DNA from: Rhizobiaceae bacterium
GTDB taxonomy: Bacteria; Pseudomonadota; Alphaproteobacteria; Rhizobiales; Rhizobiaceae
NCBI GenBank assembly: GCA_023953845.1
Contig: JAMLJC010000001.1
Span: 62,001-126,000 of the forward strand
DNA: 64,000 nt
Direction: 5' to 3'
The stretch's first letter is position 1, and each line of letters opens with the position of its first letter. Below the pieces are notes generated by a model, which was given only the letters and a program-made list of their open reading frames with translations, was not told the origin of the DNA and searched no databases. The position numbers were made by a program, and so were the translations under genes. Of the stretch, positions 42,821 to 51,601 are shown one piece after another.

Positions 42821-43342
42821 GCCGCCTTGCACCTTGGCTACCCTGTCCTCGTGATCGATCATGCCGACGATGCGCGCGACCTCGCCCGCCGCGATCTCCA
42901 CCGCAAGAACCCGGTCGAGATCGACCGGGCGCGGCATCGAAGCCTGTCCGCGCGGGATGCGCCTGAAGCCGAGCGGGCCGTAGTAGGGCTCGTCGCCGAC
43001 GAGGATCACTGCCGGCCAGCCCGCCTTTGCGGCGGCTTCGACGGCCAGCTTCACCAGATGCCTGCCGATGCCGAGATTCTTGTAAGCCGGTTTCACGGCA
43101 AGCGGGCCGAGCATCAGCGCCCTGCCCTCGCCGGCCGCCACCCGCGTCATCCTCACCGAGGCGATGACGGCGCCGCCATGCATGGCGACGAAGGAGAGCG
43201 CGCGCTCGTGGGGGCCGCCCTCGCGGATCTTGTAGGCGGCGCGCGTAAAACGCCCCGGCCCGAATGCCTCGGCGTTGATCGCTTCGATCTCGTCATCGTG
43301 CACCGGCTCTTCCGGCAAAAAAATCGTGTCGGCAAAAGTCAT
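42770..43342 (-). CDS. GNAT-family N-acetyltransferase with repeat-derived tail
   Basis: 190 residues from ATG at 43342. Acetyl-CoA loop VKPAYKNLGIGRHLVKLAV (quoted part), then ILVGDEPYYGPLGFRRIP. The family domain ends near residue 170 (HEDRVAKVQ). The final residues GGSLPLEGRAPSEARRVG are encoded by the palindromic repeat, so the natural stop was lost or moved. Substrate unknown. Upstream, an unproven 19-codon ORF lies at 43402-43461. Confidence 0.88.
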   Translation of the reverse strand: MTFADTIFLPEEPVHDDEIEAINAEAFGPGRFTRAAYKIREGGPHERALSFVAMHGGAVIASVRMTRVAAGEGRALMLGPLAVKPAYKNLGIGRHLVKLAVEAAAKAGWPAVILVGDEPYYGPLGFRRIPRGQASMPRPVDLDRVLAVEIAAGEVARIVGMIDHEDRVAKVQGGSLPLEGRAPSEARRVG

Positions 43343-43613
43343 CGTCTCTGGTCCGCAAGGTCGAAAAGAAGCCGCAGGGCGGCAATCGCCAAAATCGCGC
43401 CTCAGGCGCGGGCGTCCAGTCGTCGTCGCTCGATGCGAAGCTGTGCGGAGACGGTCATCATCGGACGAGCCCGCTAGCACTATTTCGGGCCAACGTCCAC
43501 GCGAATTTCCCGCAGGCGATCGTTTCCGTTGTGAGAACGCTGCGTTCAGATGGATTTGTTTCCCGTTGGAGCCACTTCGCCCTACATGGGAAGCAAACGG
43601 AAAGGACATGACG

Positions 43614-44603
43614 ATGGGGTTGCTGGTCGACGGCAAATGGCAGGACAGGTGGTATGATACCAAAAGCACGGGCGGCAAGTTCGAGCGCTCGGCCGCGCAG
43701 TTCCGCAACTGGGTGACGGCTGACGGCACGGCCGGCCCAAGCGGCAGTGACGGTTTCAAGGCGGAACCCGGCCGCTATCATCTCTACGTCTCGCTGGCTT
43801 GCCCCTGGGCGCACCGGACGCTGATCTTTCGCAAACTGAAAAAGCTGGAAGACGTAATCACCGTATCTGTCGTCCATCATTTCATGGGTGAGAACGGCTG
43901 GACTTTCCTGAAGCAGGACGGCGCGACCGGCGACACGCTTTACGGCTTGGACTACCTCCATCAGATCTATACGAAAGCCGATTCTGAATATTCCGGCCGC
44001 GTCACCGTTCCGGTGCTGTGGGACAAGGAGCGCGAAACCATCGTCTCCAACGAATCCTCCGAGATCATCCGGATGCTGAATTCGGCTTTCGACGCCTGGG
44101 GCGACGCGTCGCTGGACTTCTATCCGGAGCCGCTGCGCGCTGAAATCGATGCGGTGAACGATCTCGTCTATCCGAACGTCAACAACGGGGTCTACCGCGC
44201 CGGCTTCGCGACGAAGCAAGAGGCCTATGAAGAAGCCTTCGCCAACCTTTTTTCGACGCTGGACACGCTCGAGGACCGGCTGTCACGCCAGCGCTATCTT
44301 ATCGGCGAGCGGCAGACCGAAGCCGACTGGCGGCTTTTCACGACGCTGGTGCGGTTCGACGCTGTCTATGTCGGGCATTTCAAATGCAATCTGCGCCGGA
44401 TCGACGATTACCCGAACCTCTCCAACTACCTGCGCGACCTCTTTCAGGTGCCGGGCGTGGCCGAAACGGTGAACATGCTGCATATCAAGCATCATTATTA
44501 CGGCAGCCACGCCACGATAAACCCGACCGGCATCGTCCCTGTCGGGCCGGAACTGGATTTCATGGCGCCGCATGACCGCGGCCGATTCAAGCAGGCAGCC
44601 TGA
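43614..44603 (+). CDS. Glutathionyl-hydroquinone reductase (GST-like)
   Basis: 329 residues from ATG at 43614; ATG at 43608 is too near the AAAGGA site. The active Cys is in SLACPWAHRTLIFRK, the hallmark of the YqjG/EcmB group, which reduces glutathionyl-hydroquinones using glutathione. Also IVSNESSEIIRMLN, DAVNDLVYPNVNNGVYRAG and VRFDAVYVGHFKCN. Monocistronic. It converges with the NUDIX gene. Confidence 0.93.
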   Translation: MGLLVDGKWQDRWYDTKSTGGKFERSAAQFRNWVTADGTAGPSGSDGFKAEPGRYHLYVSLACPWAHRTLIFRKLKKLEDVITVSVVHHFMGENGWTFLKQDGATGDTLYGLDYLHQIYTKADSEYSGRVTVPVLWDKERETIVSNESSEIIRMLNSAFDAWGDASLDFYPEPLRAEIDAVNDLVYPNVNNGVYRAGFATKQEAYEEAFANLFSTLDTLEDRLSRQRYLIGERQTEADWRLFTTLVRFDAVYVGHFKCNLRRIDDYPNLSNYLRDLFQVPGVAETVNMLHIKHHYYGSHATINPTGIVPVGPELDFMAPHDRGRFKQAA

Positions 44604-44605
44604 GT

Positions 44606-45124
44606 TCACCAGAAAGGCGAGGCCTGCGCGCCCTGCAAGGCTTCCCTGATGCGCCGGCGCGTCGCCGGCGTCGTCTCTTCCGGCAGGTCGCCGATCTCGA
44701 AGAACGCCGCCTCGGCGATCTCCCTGTTGGGCACGAATGGCGCGGTCTGCCGGAATTCGGTCACCAGATAAACGGCGACATGGTCGCGGCGGCTCGCCTG
44801 CCGGTTGAAATGCAGCGACAGGAGACGTGGCGGCGCGGAAATCTCGATGTTGCCCTCCTCCTGAAGCTCGCGCGTCAGCGCCTCCAGCATGGTCTCGCCG
44901 GGCTCGACGCCGCCGCCCGGAATCTGCCAGCCGGGAACGTAGGTATGCCGAATGAGCAGGACGGCGTTCTGCGCCGCGTCGTAGACGACGCCGCGCGCGC
45001 CGAGCGTCATCGGCCTGCGCATCAGGAACAGCGTGTGAAAAAGCCGGGCCCTCAGCTTCGGCCAGCCGAACTGGCGGAAGCGCTCGTCGGAACGCGCCGT
45101 GCTCAAATCCTCGTCAGACGGCAT
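44606..45124 (-). CDS. NUDIX hydrolase
   Basis: 172 residues from ATG at 45124; a longer in-frame start at 45154 is possible. NUDIX box GGGVEPGETMLEAL then TRELQEEGNI, fitting GX5EX7REUXEEXGU. The N-terminal FGWPKLRARLFHTLFLMRRP and the RHTYVPGWQIPGGG entry are usual in rhizobial MutT-like proteins. Substrate unknown. Divergent from the phosphoesterase. Confidence 0.9.
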   Translation of the reverse strand: MPSDEDLSTARSDERFRQFGWPKLRARLFHTLFLMRRPMTLGARGVVYDAAQNAVLLIRHTYVPGWQIPGGGVEPGETMLEALTRELQEEGNIEISAPPRLLSLHFNRQASRRDHVAVYLVTEFRQTAPFVPNREIAEAAFFEIGDLPEETTPATRRRIREALQGAQASPFW

Positions 45125-45179
45125 CAGGGAAACGCTGCCGGTTCTGGTCAGCACGGCCGCGCTGCCCTAGACAGTAATC

Positions 45180-46106
45180 ATGTTTCGGCTTGCGCATATC
45201 TCCGATGTCCATCTTGGTCCCCTGCCGGCTGTAACCTATCGTGAGCTCGCCTCCAAGCGCATGGTCGGTTACGTCAACTGGCACCGCAATCGCAAGAAGC
45301 TGCTTCAGGACGGCGTGCTGGACGCCATCATCGCGGATATCAATGCCACGGGCGTCGACCATCTGGCGATCACCGGCGATCTCGTCAATCTGGCGCTCGA
45401 CGTCGAGATCGACCTCGCGCGAAAATGGCTGGAGACGCTCGGCCCTCCGGATCGCGTCTCCGTGGTTCCGGGAAATCACGACGCTTACGTGCCGGGCGCC
45501 TTCGCGAAGGTGACCAGAGCCTGGGGGCCGTGGATGACGCCCGACGGCAGCCACGCTCCCGCCGGTCGCGAGACGTTCCCCTATCTGCGCGTGCGCGGGA
45601 ACGTCGCGCTCATCGGCGCGACGTCGGCGCGCGCTACCGCGCCCTTCATGGCGACCGGCTTCTTCCTCGGCGATCAGGCGGCGCGGCTGCGCAAGGTGCT
45701 CGCCGAGACGCGCGAGCGTGGTCTGTTCCGCGTCGTGATGATCCACCATCCACCCGTGCGGAATGCCGTGCCGCCGCACAAGCGCCTGTTCGGCATCACC
45801 CGCTTCCAGAAGGTGATGCGCGCCTTCGGGGCTGAACTCGTGCTGCACGGCCATTCCCATCTGCCGACACAGTTCCTGATGGAGGGCAAGGACGGCCCCA
45901 TCCCGGTGATCGGCGTGGCGGCCGCGGGTCAGGCGCCCGGCGGCCACCATCCGGCGGCCCAGTGGAATCTGCTCGAAATCGCAGGCAAGCCCGGCCAATG
46001 GTCGGCGCGTTTGACACGCCGTACGCTGACGGGCGCGGTGACGCGGCCGATCGAGTCGACCACCATCGATCTGATCGGGCAGGCGCGGACGGTGGAGATA
46101 GCCTGA
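45180..46106 (+). CDS. Metallophosphoesterase
   Basis: 308 residues. Calcineurin-like motifs: HISDVHLG, ITGDLVNL, VPGNHD, MIHHPPV and HGHSHLP. Such enzymes hydrolyse phosphomono- or diesters (cAMP or lipid substrates). No signal peptide. The substrate is not indicated by neighbours. Confidence 0.92.
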   Translation: MFRLAHISDVHLGPLPAVTYRELASKRMVGYVNWHRNRKKLLQDGVLDAIIADINATGVDHLAITGDLVNLALDVEIDLARKWLETLGPPDRVSVVPGNHDAYVPGAFAKVTRAWGPWMTPDGSHAPAGRETFPYLRVRGNVALIGATSARATAPFMATGFFLGDQAARLRKVLAETRERGLFRVVMIHHPPVRNAVPPHKRLFGITRFQKVMRAFGAELVLHGHSHLPTQFLMEGKDGPIPVIGVAAAGQAPGGHHPAAQWNLLEIAGKPGQWSARLTRRTLTGAVTRPIESTTIDLIGQARTVEIA

Positions 46107-46110
46107 ACGC

Positions 46111-46722
46111 TCAGAGCGGCAGGCCGGCGAACAATTCGTCGAAACGGTTCCAGAGCAGGAAGACAAGCGCCGCGAATACCGCCAGCAGCACGCCGGAAGA
46201 CACGAGGTAGAGACCGCCCAGGAAGCTGGCCAATCGTTCCCGCGATCCTGCCGGATCCGTCGCGGCCTCGTCTGCCGTCCGGACTGGCAGCACGCTCTCC
46301 GGCGCGCCGTCCAGCAGGCGCTGGCGCTCGACGAGCCGTTCTGCGACATAACGCGTTACCTGCTCGGCCACCGGCGTCATATCGGCGGATTCGGCGAGCA
46401 CCATCTTGCCCGCGCGCGTGTCGCGGACGAACCGATAGGTGCGCTTGTCCCGGCCCATGGCGACATAGCTCACGGCGTCGATCCAGAGGCGCGGTTGCAG
46501 ACCGGATGAAATCGCGAAATCGAAAAGGTCGCTGTCGACCGGGACATCCTCGAAGACCGGCTTCAATTCGCCGGCGATGAGCTCCAGCCGCATACGCTCG
46601 GCGTCGCGCAAGTCGACCACGACATCGGCGCGGTCGGCGGCGGCGTTCTTCACGTCGCGTATGGCGTCCGACAGCTTGCGGGCGCTCTCGCGCGTCGCGG
46701 CACTCTCGCTACCCTCACTCAT
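46111..46722 (-). CDS. Conserved hypothetical protein with C-terminal membrane anchor
   Basis: 203 residues from ATG at 46722 (MSEGSESAA); an in-frame start at 46761 is possible. Cytoplasmic helical and beta region (DVVVDLRDAERMRLELIAGE, PRLWIDAVSYVAMGRDKRTY) followed by a single C-terminal transmembrane helix (GVLLAVFAALVFLLW). A tail-anchored layout. I know of similar rhizobial proteins but no function. Convergent with the phosphoesterase. Confidence 0.7.
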   Translation of the reverse strand: MSEGSESAATRESARKLSDAIRDVKNAAADRADVVVDLRDAERMRLELIAGELKPVFEDVPVDSDLFDFAISSGLQPRLWIDAVSYVAMGRDKRTYRFVRDTRAGKMVLAESADMTPVAEQVTRYVAERLVERQRLLDGAPESVLPVRTADEAATDPAGSRERLASFLGGLYLVSSGVLLAVFAALVFLLWNRFDELFAGLPL

Positions 46723-46819
46723 GTCACGGGTTCCAAAGTTTGGTAAACGCGACGTTAACATAAGGTTTCGGTGAAATCACGCCAGTCCGGCAGGGTGCGG
46801 AAGCGGCGGAAACACCGGA

Positions 46820-47581
46820 TCAGGACGCCGCTGCCCGCCGGATCAGCGTCGCCACTTCGTCCGGACATTCTTCCGGCAGCATATGGCCCCGGCGCGCGAT
46901 GCGACGGACGGCGATGGCAGAGGGCAGACCGTCCGCATGACGTGGATCGAGCACCCGGTCCTCATCACCCCAGACGACGGTTACCGGAATCGGCAGCCCG
47001 GCGATCAGCTCGCGCGGGATCATGCCCTGCCTGCCATCCTTCGCGATACGACCCACGAGTTCTTTCAGCACCTCGCTCTGGCCCGGCAGGGCACGCATCG
47101 CCGCCATCGCGGCGAGGTCCGCCATGTCGTGGACATGCCCCTGCGCGCACATCGGCTCCAGCGCTTCCGCCAGCTCGTCCGCGCTCGCGGCGGCGGCAAG
47201 GGCGCGTAGCGCCGCCTCGTTGATGGTTTCGCCGAAACCACCCGGCGCGAGCAGGGTGAGCGAGGCGACCCGCGACGGTTCCGCGATCGCCATCAGCGTG
47301 GCGATCGCGCCGCCCATCGAATGGCCGACAAGATGAAACGACGTCACGTCACGCCGGGACAGGTCATCGAGGATCACACCCGCCGCACGGCGCGGCGCGG
47401 CGGACTCACGCATGCCGAGCGAAACGCCATGCCCCGGCAGATCATAGGCGATCGTCGGAACGGGAGGGCCGAGCGCGCGCCTGACGCTGGTCCAGACGCC
47501 GTGATGGCCGCCGAAACCGTGCAGAAGCACGACCGGCGGCCGTCCGGGCTCTCCTTCCATATGGGAGAAGAGCCCTGCCAT
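46820..47581 (-). CDS. Alpha/beta hydrolase
   Basis: 253 residues from ATG at 47581, overlapping the leuA stop by a few bases or abutting it. Oxyanion motif VVLLHGFGGHHGVW, nucleophile elbow HLVGHSMGGAI, acid in VWGDEDRVLD and catalytic His in RRGHMLPEE. Resembles the lipase/esterase part of some dehydrogenase-associated hydrolases; substrate unknown. Possibly co-transcribed with leuA. Confidence 0.9.
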   Translation of the reverse strand: MAGLFSHMEGEPGRPPVVLLHGFGGHHGVWTSVRRALGPPVPTIAYDLPGHGVSLGMRESAAPRRAAGVILDDLSRRDVTSFHLVGHSMGGAIATLMAIAEPSRVASLTLLAPGGFGETINEAALRALAAAASADELAEALEPMCAQGHVHDMADLAAMAAMRALPGQSEVLKELVGRIAKDGRQGMIPRELIAGLPIPVTVVWGDEDRVLDPRHADGLPSAIAVRRIARRGHMLPEECPDEVATLIRRAAAS

Positions 47582-47582
47582 C

Positions 47583-49295
47583 TCAGTGCGCCGGGCGATC
47601 GAGGATGCGGTTCGCCGCCGACACCACCGCCTCCAGCGACGCGGCGACGATGTTGGTGTTGATGCCCGCGCCAAAAATCTTGCCGCCGGGATACTCCATT
47701 TCCATGTAGCAGATGGCCGCCGCGTTGGAGCCGCGCTGGATGGAATGCTCGGAATAATCGAGCACCGAGAGGTCGATGCCGATGTGCCGTGACAGCGCGT
47801 CCACGAAGCCGTCGATCGGACCGTTGCCGGTGCCGTTGATGACGATCTCCTTGCCGCCATCGACGATGGTCGCCTCGACGGTGCGGCGGCCCTTCATCAC
47901 CGGATCGGGAAAGGTCTGGTGATCGATGAACTTCAGGCGCGCACCCGGCTGGTCGACATAGGTCTTCAGGAACTCGTCATAGATGCGCTTCGACGGCAGC
48001 TCCTTGCCCTCCGCGTCGGTGATATGCTGCACGTGGCGGCTGAACTCCACCTGCAGGTTGCGCGGCAGGTTCAGCCCGTAGTCGGCCTGCAGGATATAGG
48101 CGATGCCGCCTTTGCCCGACTGCGAGTTGATGCGGATGATCGCCTCGTAGGTGCGGCCGACATCCTGCGGATCGATCGGTAGGTAGGGAACCTCCCACAG
48201 TTCGGAATTCGCCTTCTGCTTCGCCTTCATGCCCTTGTTGATGGCGTCCTGGTGCGAGCCGGAAAACGCCGTGTAGACCAGCTCGCCGACATAGGGATGC
48301 CGCTCGCCGATCTTCATCTGGTTGGAATATTCGTAGACGTCCTTCATCCGCTGGATGTCGGAGCAATCCAGCTCGGGGTCGACGCCCTGCGTGAACATGT
48401 TGAGCGCCAGCGTGACGATATCGACATTGCCGGTGCGCTCGCCATTGCCGAACAGCGTGCCCTCGACGCGGTCGGCGCCCGCCATCAGGCCGAGTTCGGT
48501 GGCCGCGATGCCGGTGCCGCGATCGTTGTGCGGGTGCAGCGAGATGATCAGCCTGTCGCGATTGTCGAGCTGGCGGCACATCCATTCGATGCGGTCGGCG
48601 TAGATGTTCGGCGTCGACATCTCGACAGTCGAAGGCAGGTTGATGATGAGCCTGTTCTCGATGGTGGGCTTCACGATCTCGGCGACCGCATTGCAGATTT
48701 CCAGCGCCACTTCGAGTTCGGTGCCGGTAAAACTCTCCGGCGAATACTGGAAACGGTAGCCGCCGCCTGCTTTCGCGGCCATGTCGGTGATCATCTTGGC
48801 CGCATCCGTCGCGATCTGCTTGATGCCGCGCACGTCCTTTTCGAACACGACGCGGCGCTGCAACTCGCTGGTGGAATTGTAGAAGTGGACGATCGGCGTC
48901 CTGGCGCCCTGCAAAGCCTCGAAGGTGCGCGTGATGAGTTCCGGCCGGCACTGGACCAGCACCTGCAGGTCGACATCGTCCGGCACGTTGCCTTCCTCGA
49001 TGCACCAGCGGGCGAAGTCGAAATCGGTCTGCGAGGCGGACGGGAATCCGACCTCGATCTCCTTGAAGCCCATGTCGAGCAGCAGCGCGAACATGCGCGC
49101 CTTGCGGTCGTGGCCCATGGGGTCGATGAGAGCCTGATTGCCGTCGCGCAGATCGACCGAGCACCAGATCGGCGCCTTCTCGATCTGCTTCGAGGGCCAG
49201 GTGCGGTCGGTCAGACCGACCTGCGGATAGGGCTGGTATTTGCGTACCGCATCCGGCATGCCTTTTGCGGAATGCGCGTGTTGTGTCGTATCCAT
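47583..49295 (-). CDS. leuA: 2-Isopropylmalate synthase (long form)
   Basis: 570 residues from ATG at 49295 behind CAGGAGACAGG. Condenses 2-oxoisovalerate with acetyl-CoA, the first leucine-specific step. APIWCSVDLRDGNQALIDPM opens the catalytic barrel; metal His are in SLHPHNDRGTG; the C-terminal regulatory domain binds leucine. Length and the N-terminal TWPSKQIEKAPIW mark the long (LeuA2-type) form. A Leu-rich leader and hairpin lie upstream. Confidence 0.96.
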   Translation of the reverse strand: MDTTQHAHSAKGMPDAVRKYQPYPQVGLTDRTWPSKQIEKAPIWCSVDLRDGNQALIDPMGHDRKARMFALLLDMGFKEIEVGFPSASQTDFDFARWCIEEGNVPDDVDLQVLVQCRPELITRTFEALQGARTPIVHFYNSTSELQRRVVFEKDVRGIKQIATDAAKMITDMAAKAGGGYRFQYSPESFTGTELEVALEICNAVAEIVKPTIENRLIINLPSTVEMSTPNIYADRIEWMCRQLDNRDRLIISLHPHNDRGTGIAATELGLMAGADRVEGTLFGNGERTGNVDIVTLALNMFTQGVDPELDCSDIQRMKDVYEYSNQMKIGERHPYVGELVYTAFSGSHQDAINKGMKAKQKANSELWEVPYLPIDPQDVGRTYEAIIRINSQSGKGGIAYILQADYGLNLPRNLQVEFSRHVQHITDAEGKELPSKRIYDEFLKTYVDQPGARLKFIDHQTFPDPVMKGRRTVEATIVDGGKEIVINGTGNGPIDGFVDALSRHIGIDLSVLDYSEHSIQRGSNAAAICYMEMEYPGGKIFGAGINTNIVAASLEAVVSAANRILDRPAH

Positions 49296-49359
49296 CGTCC
49301 TGTCTCCTGACGCGAACGTCCTGAGCGTTGCGTCTCTCGAATTCATATCTTGCTTGGGG

Positions 49360-49406
49360 CGAGGAGCGGCAGCCTGGGCGGCATATCGACCGCCGGGCGC
49401 TCCTCG
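49360..49406 (-). promoter_or_regulatory. Leader hairpin upstream of leuA
   Basis: CGAGGAGCG (49360-49368) pairs with CGCTCCTCG (49398-49406), with an inner stem GGCGG/CCGCC. It begins directly after the stop codon of the Leu-rich leader ORF. It lacks a clear T-run, so it may work on translation or with Rho rather than as a classical terminator. Confidence 0.6.
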
Positions 49407-49526
49407 TCAGCGAGCCCGGCGATCGCCGATAAGGCCGAGAAGAAGGAGCGTGGAAGAAAGCGCGCGCACGGTCTCCGCCGCGAAAGCGGACGAACGGGAC
49501 AGCTCGATGGTCGGGCGCCGGAACAT
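49407..49526 (-). CDS. leuA leader peptide
   Basis: 39 residues from ATG at 49526, ending ALSSTLLLLGLIGDRRAR. Four consecutive Leu codons (CTC CTT CTT CTC) and a fifth soon after are what a ribosome-stalling leucine sensor needs. A 9-bp hairpin follows the stop at once. TTGCGC and TAAGAG spaced 17 bases just upstream could be the promoter. Leader-peptide attenuation of leuA is known in alphaproteobacteria. Confidence 0.7.
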   Translation of the reverse strand: MFRRPTIELSRSSAFAAETVRALSSTLLLLGLIGDRRAR

Positions 49527-49567
49527 GGGCGCTCTCTTACTAGAGCCTGATCGGCCGCGCAAGAGCG

Positions 49568-50656
49568 TCATTCCCTGACGAGCCGGGCGACCAGACGCGC
49601 GATGACAGGCCCGAAAAGCAGCACCATGAGGAAACGGGCGAGTTGCAGCGCCATGATGAAGGATATGTCCACGTCACGCGATGCCGCCGCGATGATGGCG
49701 ACCGCATCCATGCCGCCGGGGCTGGTGGCGAGATAGGCAGTCAGCGGGTCGACGCCGGTCGCTTCGACCAGCACCCACGCCAGCGCACCGCAGAAGGCGA
49801 TCAACACGACGATCGAGCCAACGATCTGCGGCAGCGCCTTCGTCGCATGCAGCAGGATTGCGCGGGTGAAGTTGAGGCCGATCGACCAGCCGATCAGCGC
49901 ATAGCTGACGGCCAGCAGCCAGTTGGGCAACTGGAAATCGACATCGAGGCCGAGATGCAGCGCCGTGGCGACGAGGAACACGCCCATGAAGAAAGGCGAC
50001 GGCAGGCGCAGCAATCTTCCGGCGAAGCTCCCCACGAACACGACAGCGACCGTGGCCGCGAACGCTAGGGCATCGATGGGCGGAAACCAGACGATCGGCG
50101 CGGCCACGACACCCGACGTGTCGACCCACAGACGTGCAACCATCGCCGCCGTCAGCGAGACGATGATGACACGCAGATATTGCATGAATGCCACGAGCCG
50201 CGCATCCGCCCCGAACGCCTCGGCCATCAGCACCATCGCGTTGGCCGCGCCCGGCGAGGAGCCCCACACCGCCGTACTTCCCGGCAGGACCCGCCAACGG
50301 CTGATGAGCCAGCCGAGGAAACTGCTGGCGACCAGAGTCGCGATTACGGCAAGCAGGAAAAGCGGCCAGTCGGCCAGAAAAGAGGAGAAAATGGTGAGAG
50401 AGATGGAGGCCGCGATCAGCACGCCCACCACGCCCTGGCTGAGCGCATAAAGCGCTTTTGGAACGCGAATGGCCGCGCCGTTGGTGCCGACCGCGATGCC
50501 GGCGATCATCGGACCGATCAGCAGCGCGGCCGGCAGATGGCCGAGTTCGAGAAGCGTCGCCAGCAGAACCGAAAGGAGGGCGAGGAGCAGCCACTGCAAC
50601 GGACGCGGCATCGTCGCGAGCAACGCCGGCTCCGGCGGCTTTTCGAAAGAGTCCAT
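49568..50656 (-). CDS. AbrB-family (PF05145) membrane protein
   Basis: 362 residues, about ten hydrophobic segments in two similar halves. Repeat motifs GHLPAALLIGPMIAGIAVG and WGSSPGAANAMVLMAEAFGAD, second copy AYLATSPGGMDAVAIIAAAS. The family was named for an ammonia monooxygenase-linked or AbrB duplication; function is not established, though transport is suspected. Upstream of the leuA leader on the same strand. Confidence 0.85.
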   Translation of the reverse strand: MDSFEKPPEPALLATMPRPLQWLLLALLSVLLATLLELGHLPAALLIGPMIAGIAVGTNGAAIRVPKALYALSQGVVGVLIAASISLTIFSSFLADWPLFLLAVIATLVASSFLGWLISRWRVLPGSTAVWGSSPGAANAMVLMAEAFGADARLVAFMQYLRVIIVSLTAAMVARLWVDTSGVVAAPIVWFPPIDALAFAATVAVVFVGSFAGRLLRLPSPFFMGVFLVATALHLGLDVDFQLPNWLLAVSYALIGWSIGLNFTRAILLHATKALPQIVGSIVVLIAFCGALAWVLVEATGVDPLTAYLATSPGGMDAVAIIAAASRDVDISFIMALQLARFLMVLLFGPVIARLVARLVRE

Positions 50657-50725
50657 GCATGCGGCCTAAGCCGCAGAAAGCCGAAAATCAAATGCAGACT
50701 TCGGCGCCGGACCAGCGCCGCGCCG

Positions 50726-51505
50726 TCACGGCATCAACTGTCCACCGTTCACCTCGATCACCTGTCCGGTGACGTAGCCGCTCAACATGTCGGACGACAG
50801 GAACAGATAGGCGCCGACGCAGTCTTCCGCTATGCCGGCCCTGCCCTGCGGAATGGTTGCGACCATGGCCTTCATCTGCTCATCCGTCGAATAGCGCTCA
50901 TGGAAAGGCGTGGCGATCACGCCGGGCGCGACGGCATTCACCCGGATCTTGTAGGGCACGAATTCCTTCGCCATGCCCCGGGTGACGTTCGACACGAACG
51001 ACTTGGCCGAGCCGTAGATGCCGGCGCCGCCGCCGGCGCCGTTCCGCGCGGCTATGGACGAGGTGTTGACGATGAAGCCGCCCTGCCGCTTCAGCCAGGG
51101 CAGCGCCGCGCGCGTGGCGATCACCACCGAACGCGCATTGAGATCCATGACCCGGTCGTAATAGTCGTCCGTCATCTCGGCATAGGGCACACGCCCGATC
51201 ATGCCGCCGGCATTGTTGACGAGCCCGTCCAGCCTGCCGAAATGCTCAGCACTCTGCTCGACGACGCGCCCGACGTCCGGCGAGGAGGAAAAGTCCCCCT
51301 GCACGAGGAAAACCTCGCCGCCATTCCCGCCGATCGTTTTCGCGAGATGTTCGGCCGCGTTCTTGCTGGCATTGTAGTGCAGCGCAACCTTGCAGCCCTG
51401 CTCCGCATACGCCACAGCCAGCGCCGCGCCTATTCCCGTCGAGGCGCCGGTGATGAGCACGACCTTGCCGCGAAGGTCGGGGATGTTCAGCCTGTTCTCG
51501 CCCAT
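50726..51505 (-). CDS. Short-chain dehydrogenase/reductase
   Basis: 259 residues. Cofactor motif GASTGIGAAL, NNAG in LVNNAGGMIGR, and active site Ser in VNTSSIAARNG with Tyr-x3-Lys in GIYGSAKSF. The C-terminal VTGQVIEVNGGQLMP is classical. His in LHYNASK after the first strand suggests neither NADH nor NADPH firmly. Substrate unknown. It lies downstream of the CDF gene. Confidence 0.92.
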   Translation of the reverse strand: MGENRLNIPDLRGKVVLITGASTGIGAALAVAYAEQGCKVALHYNASKNAAEHLAKTIGGNGGEVFLVQGDFSSSPDVGRVVEQSAEHFGRLDGLVNNAGGMIGRVPYAEMTDDYYDRVMDLNARSVVIATRAALPWLKRQGGFIVNTSSIAARNGAGGGAGIYGSAKSFVSNVTRGMAKEFVPYKIRVNAVAPGVIATPFHERYSTDEQMKAMVATIPQGRAGIAEDCVGAYLFLSSDMLSGYVTGQVIEVNGGQLMP

Positions 51506-51601
51506 ACGTCGCTCCTGCGAGTTTCAACCGCAGCAGCTAACGACACCGCCGACACCGGCGCAACCCCGACCGTCGGTCCAAACTGGCAGCGCTGCAAAGG
51601 C

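Noticed and set aside
43402..43461. 19-codon minus-strand ORF (MMTVSAQLRIERRRLDARA) upstream of the GNAT gene
   Set aside because: It resembles the 18-codon ORF at 29863 in MMTV and Arg-rich content, but has no ribosome site; kept only as a note.
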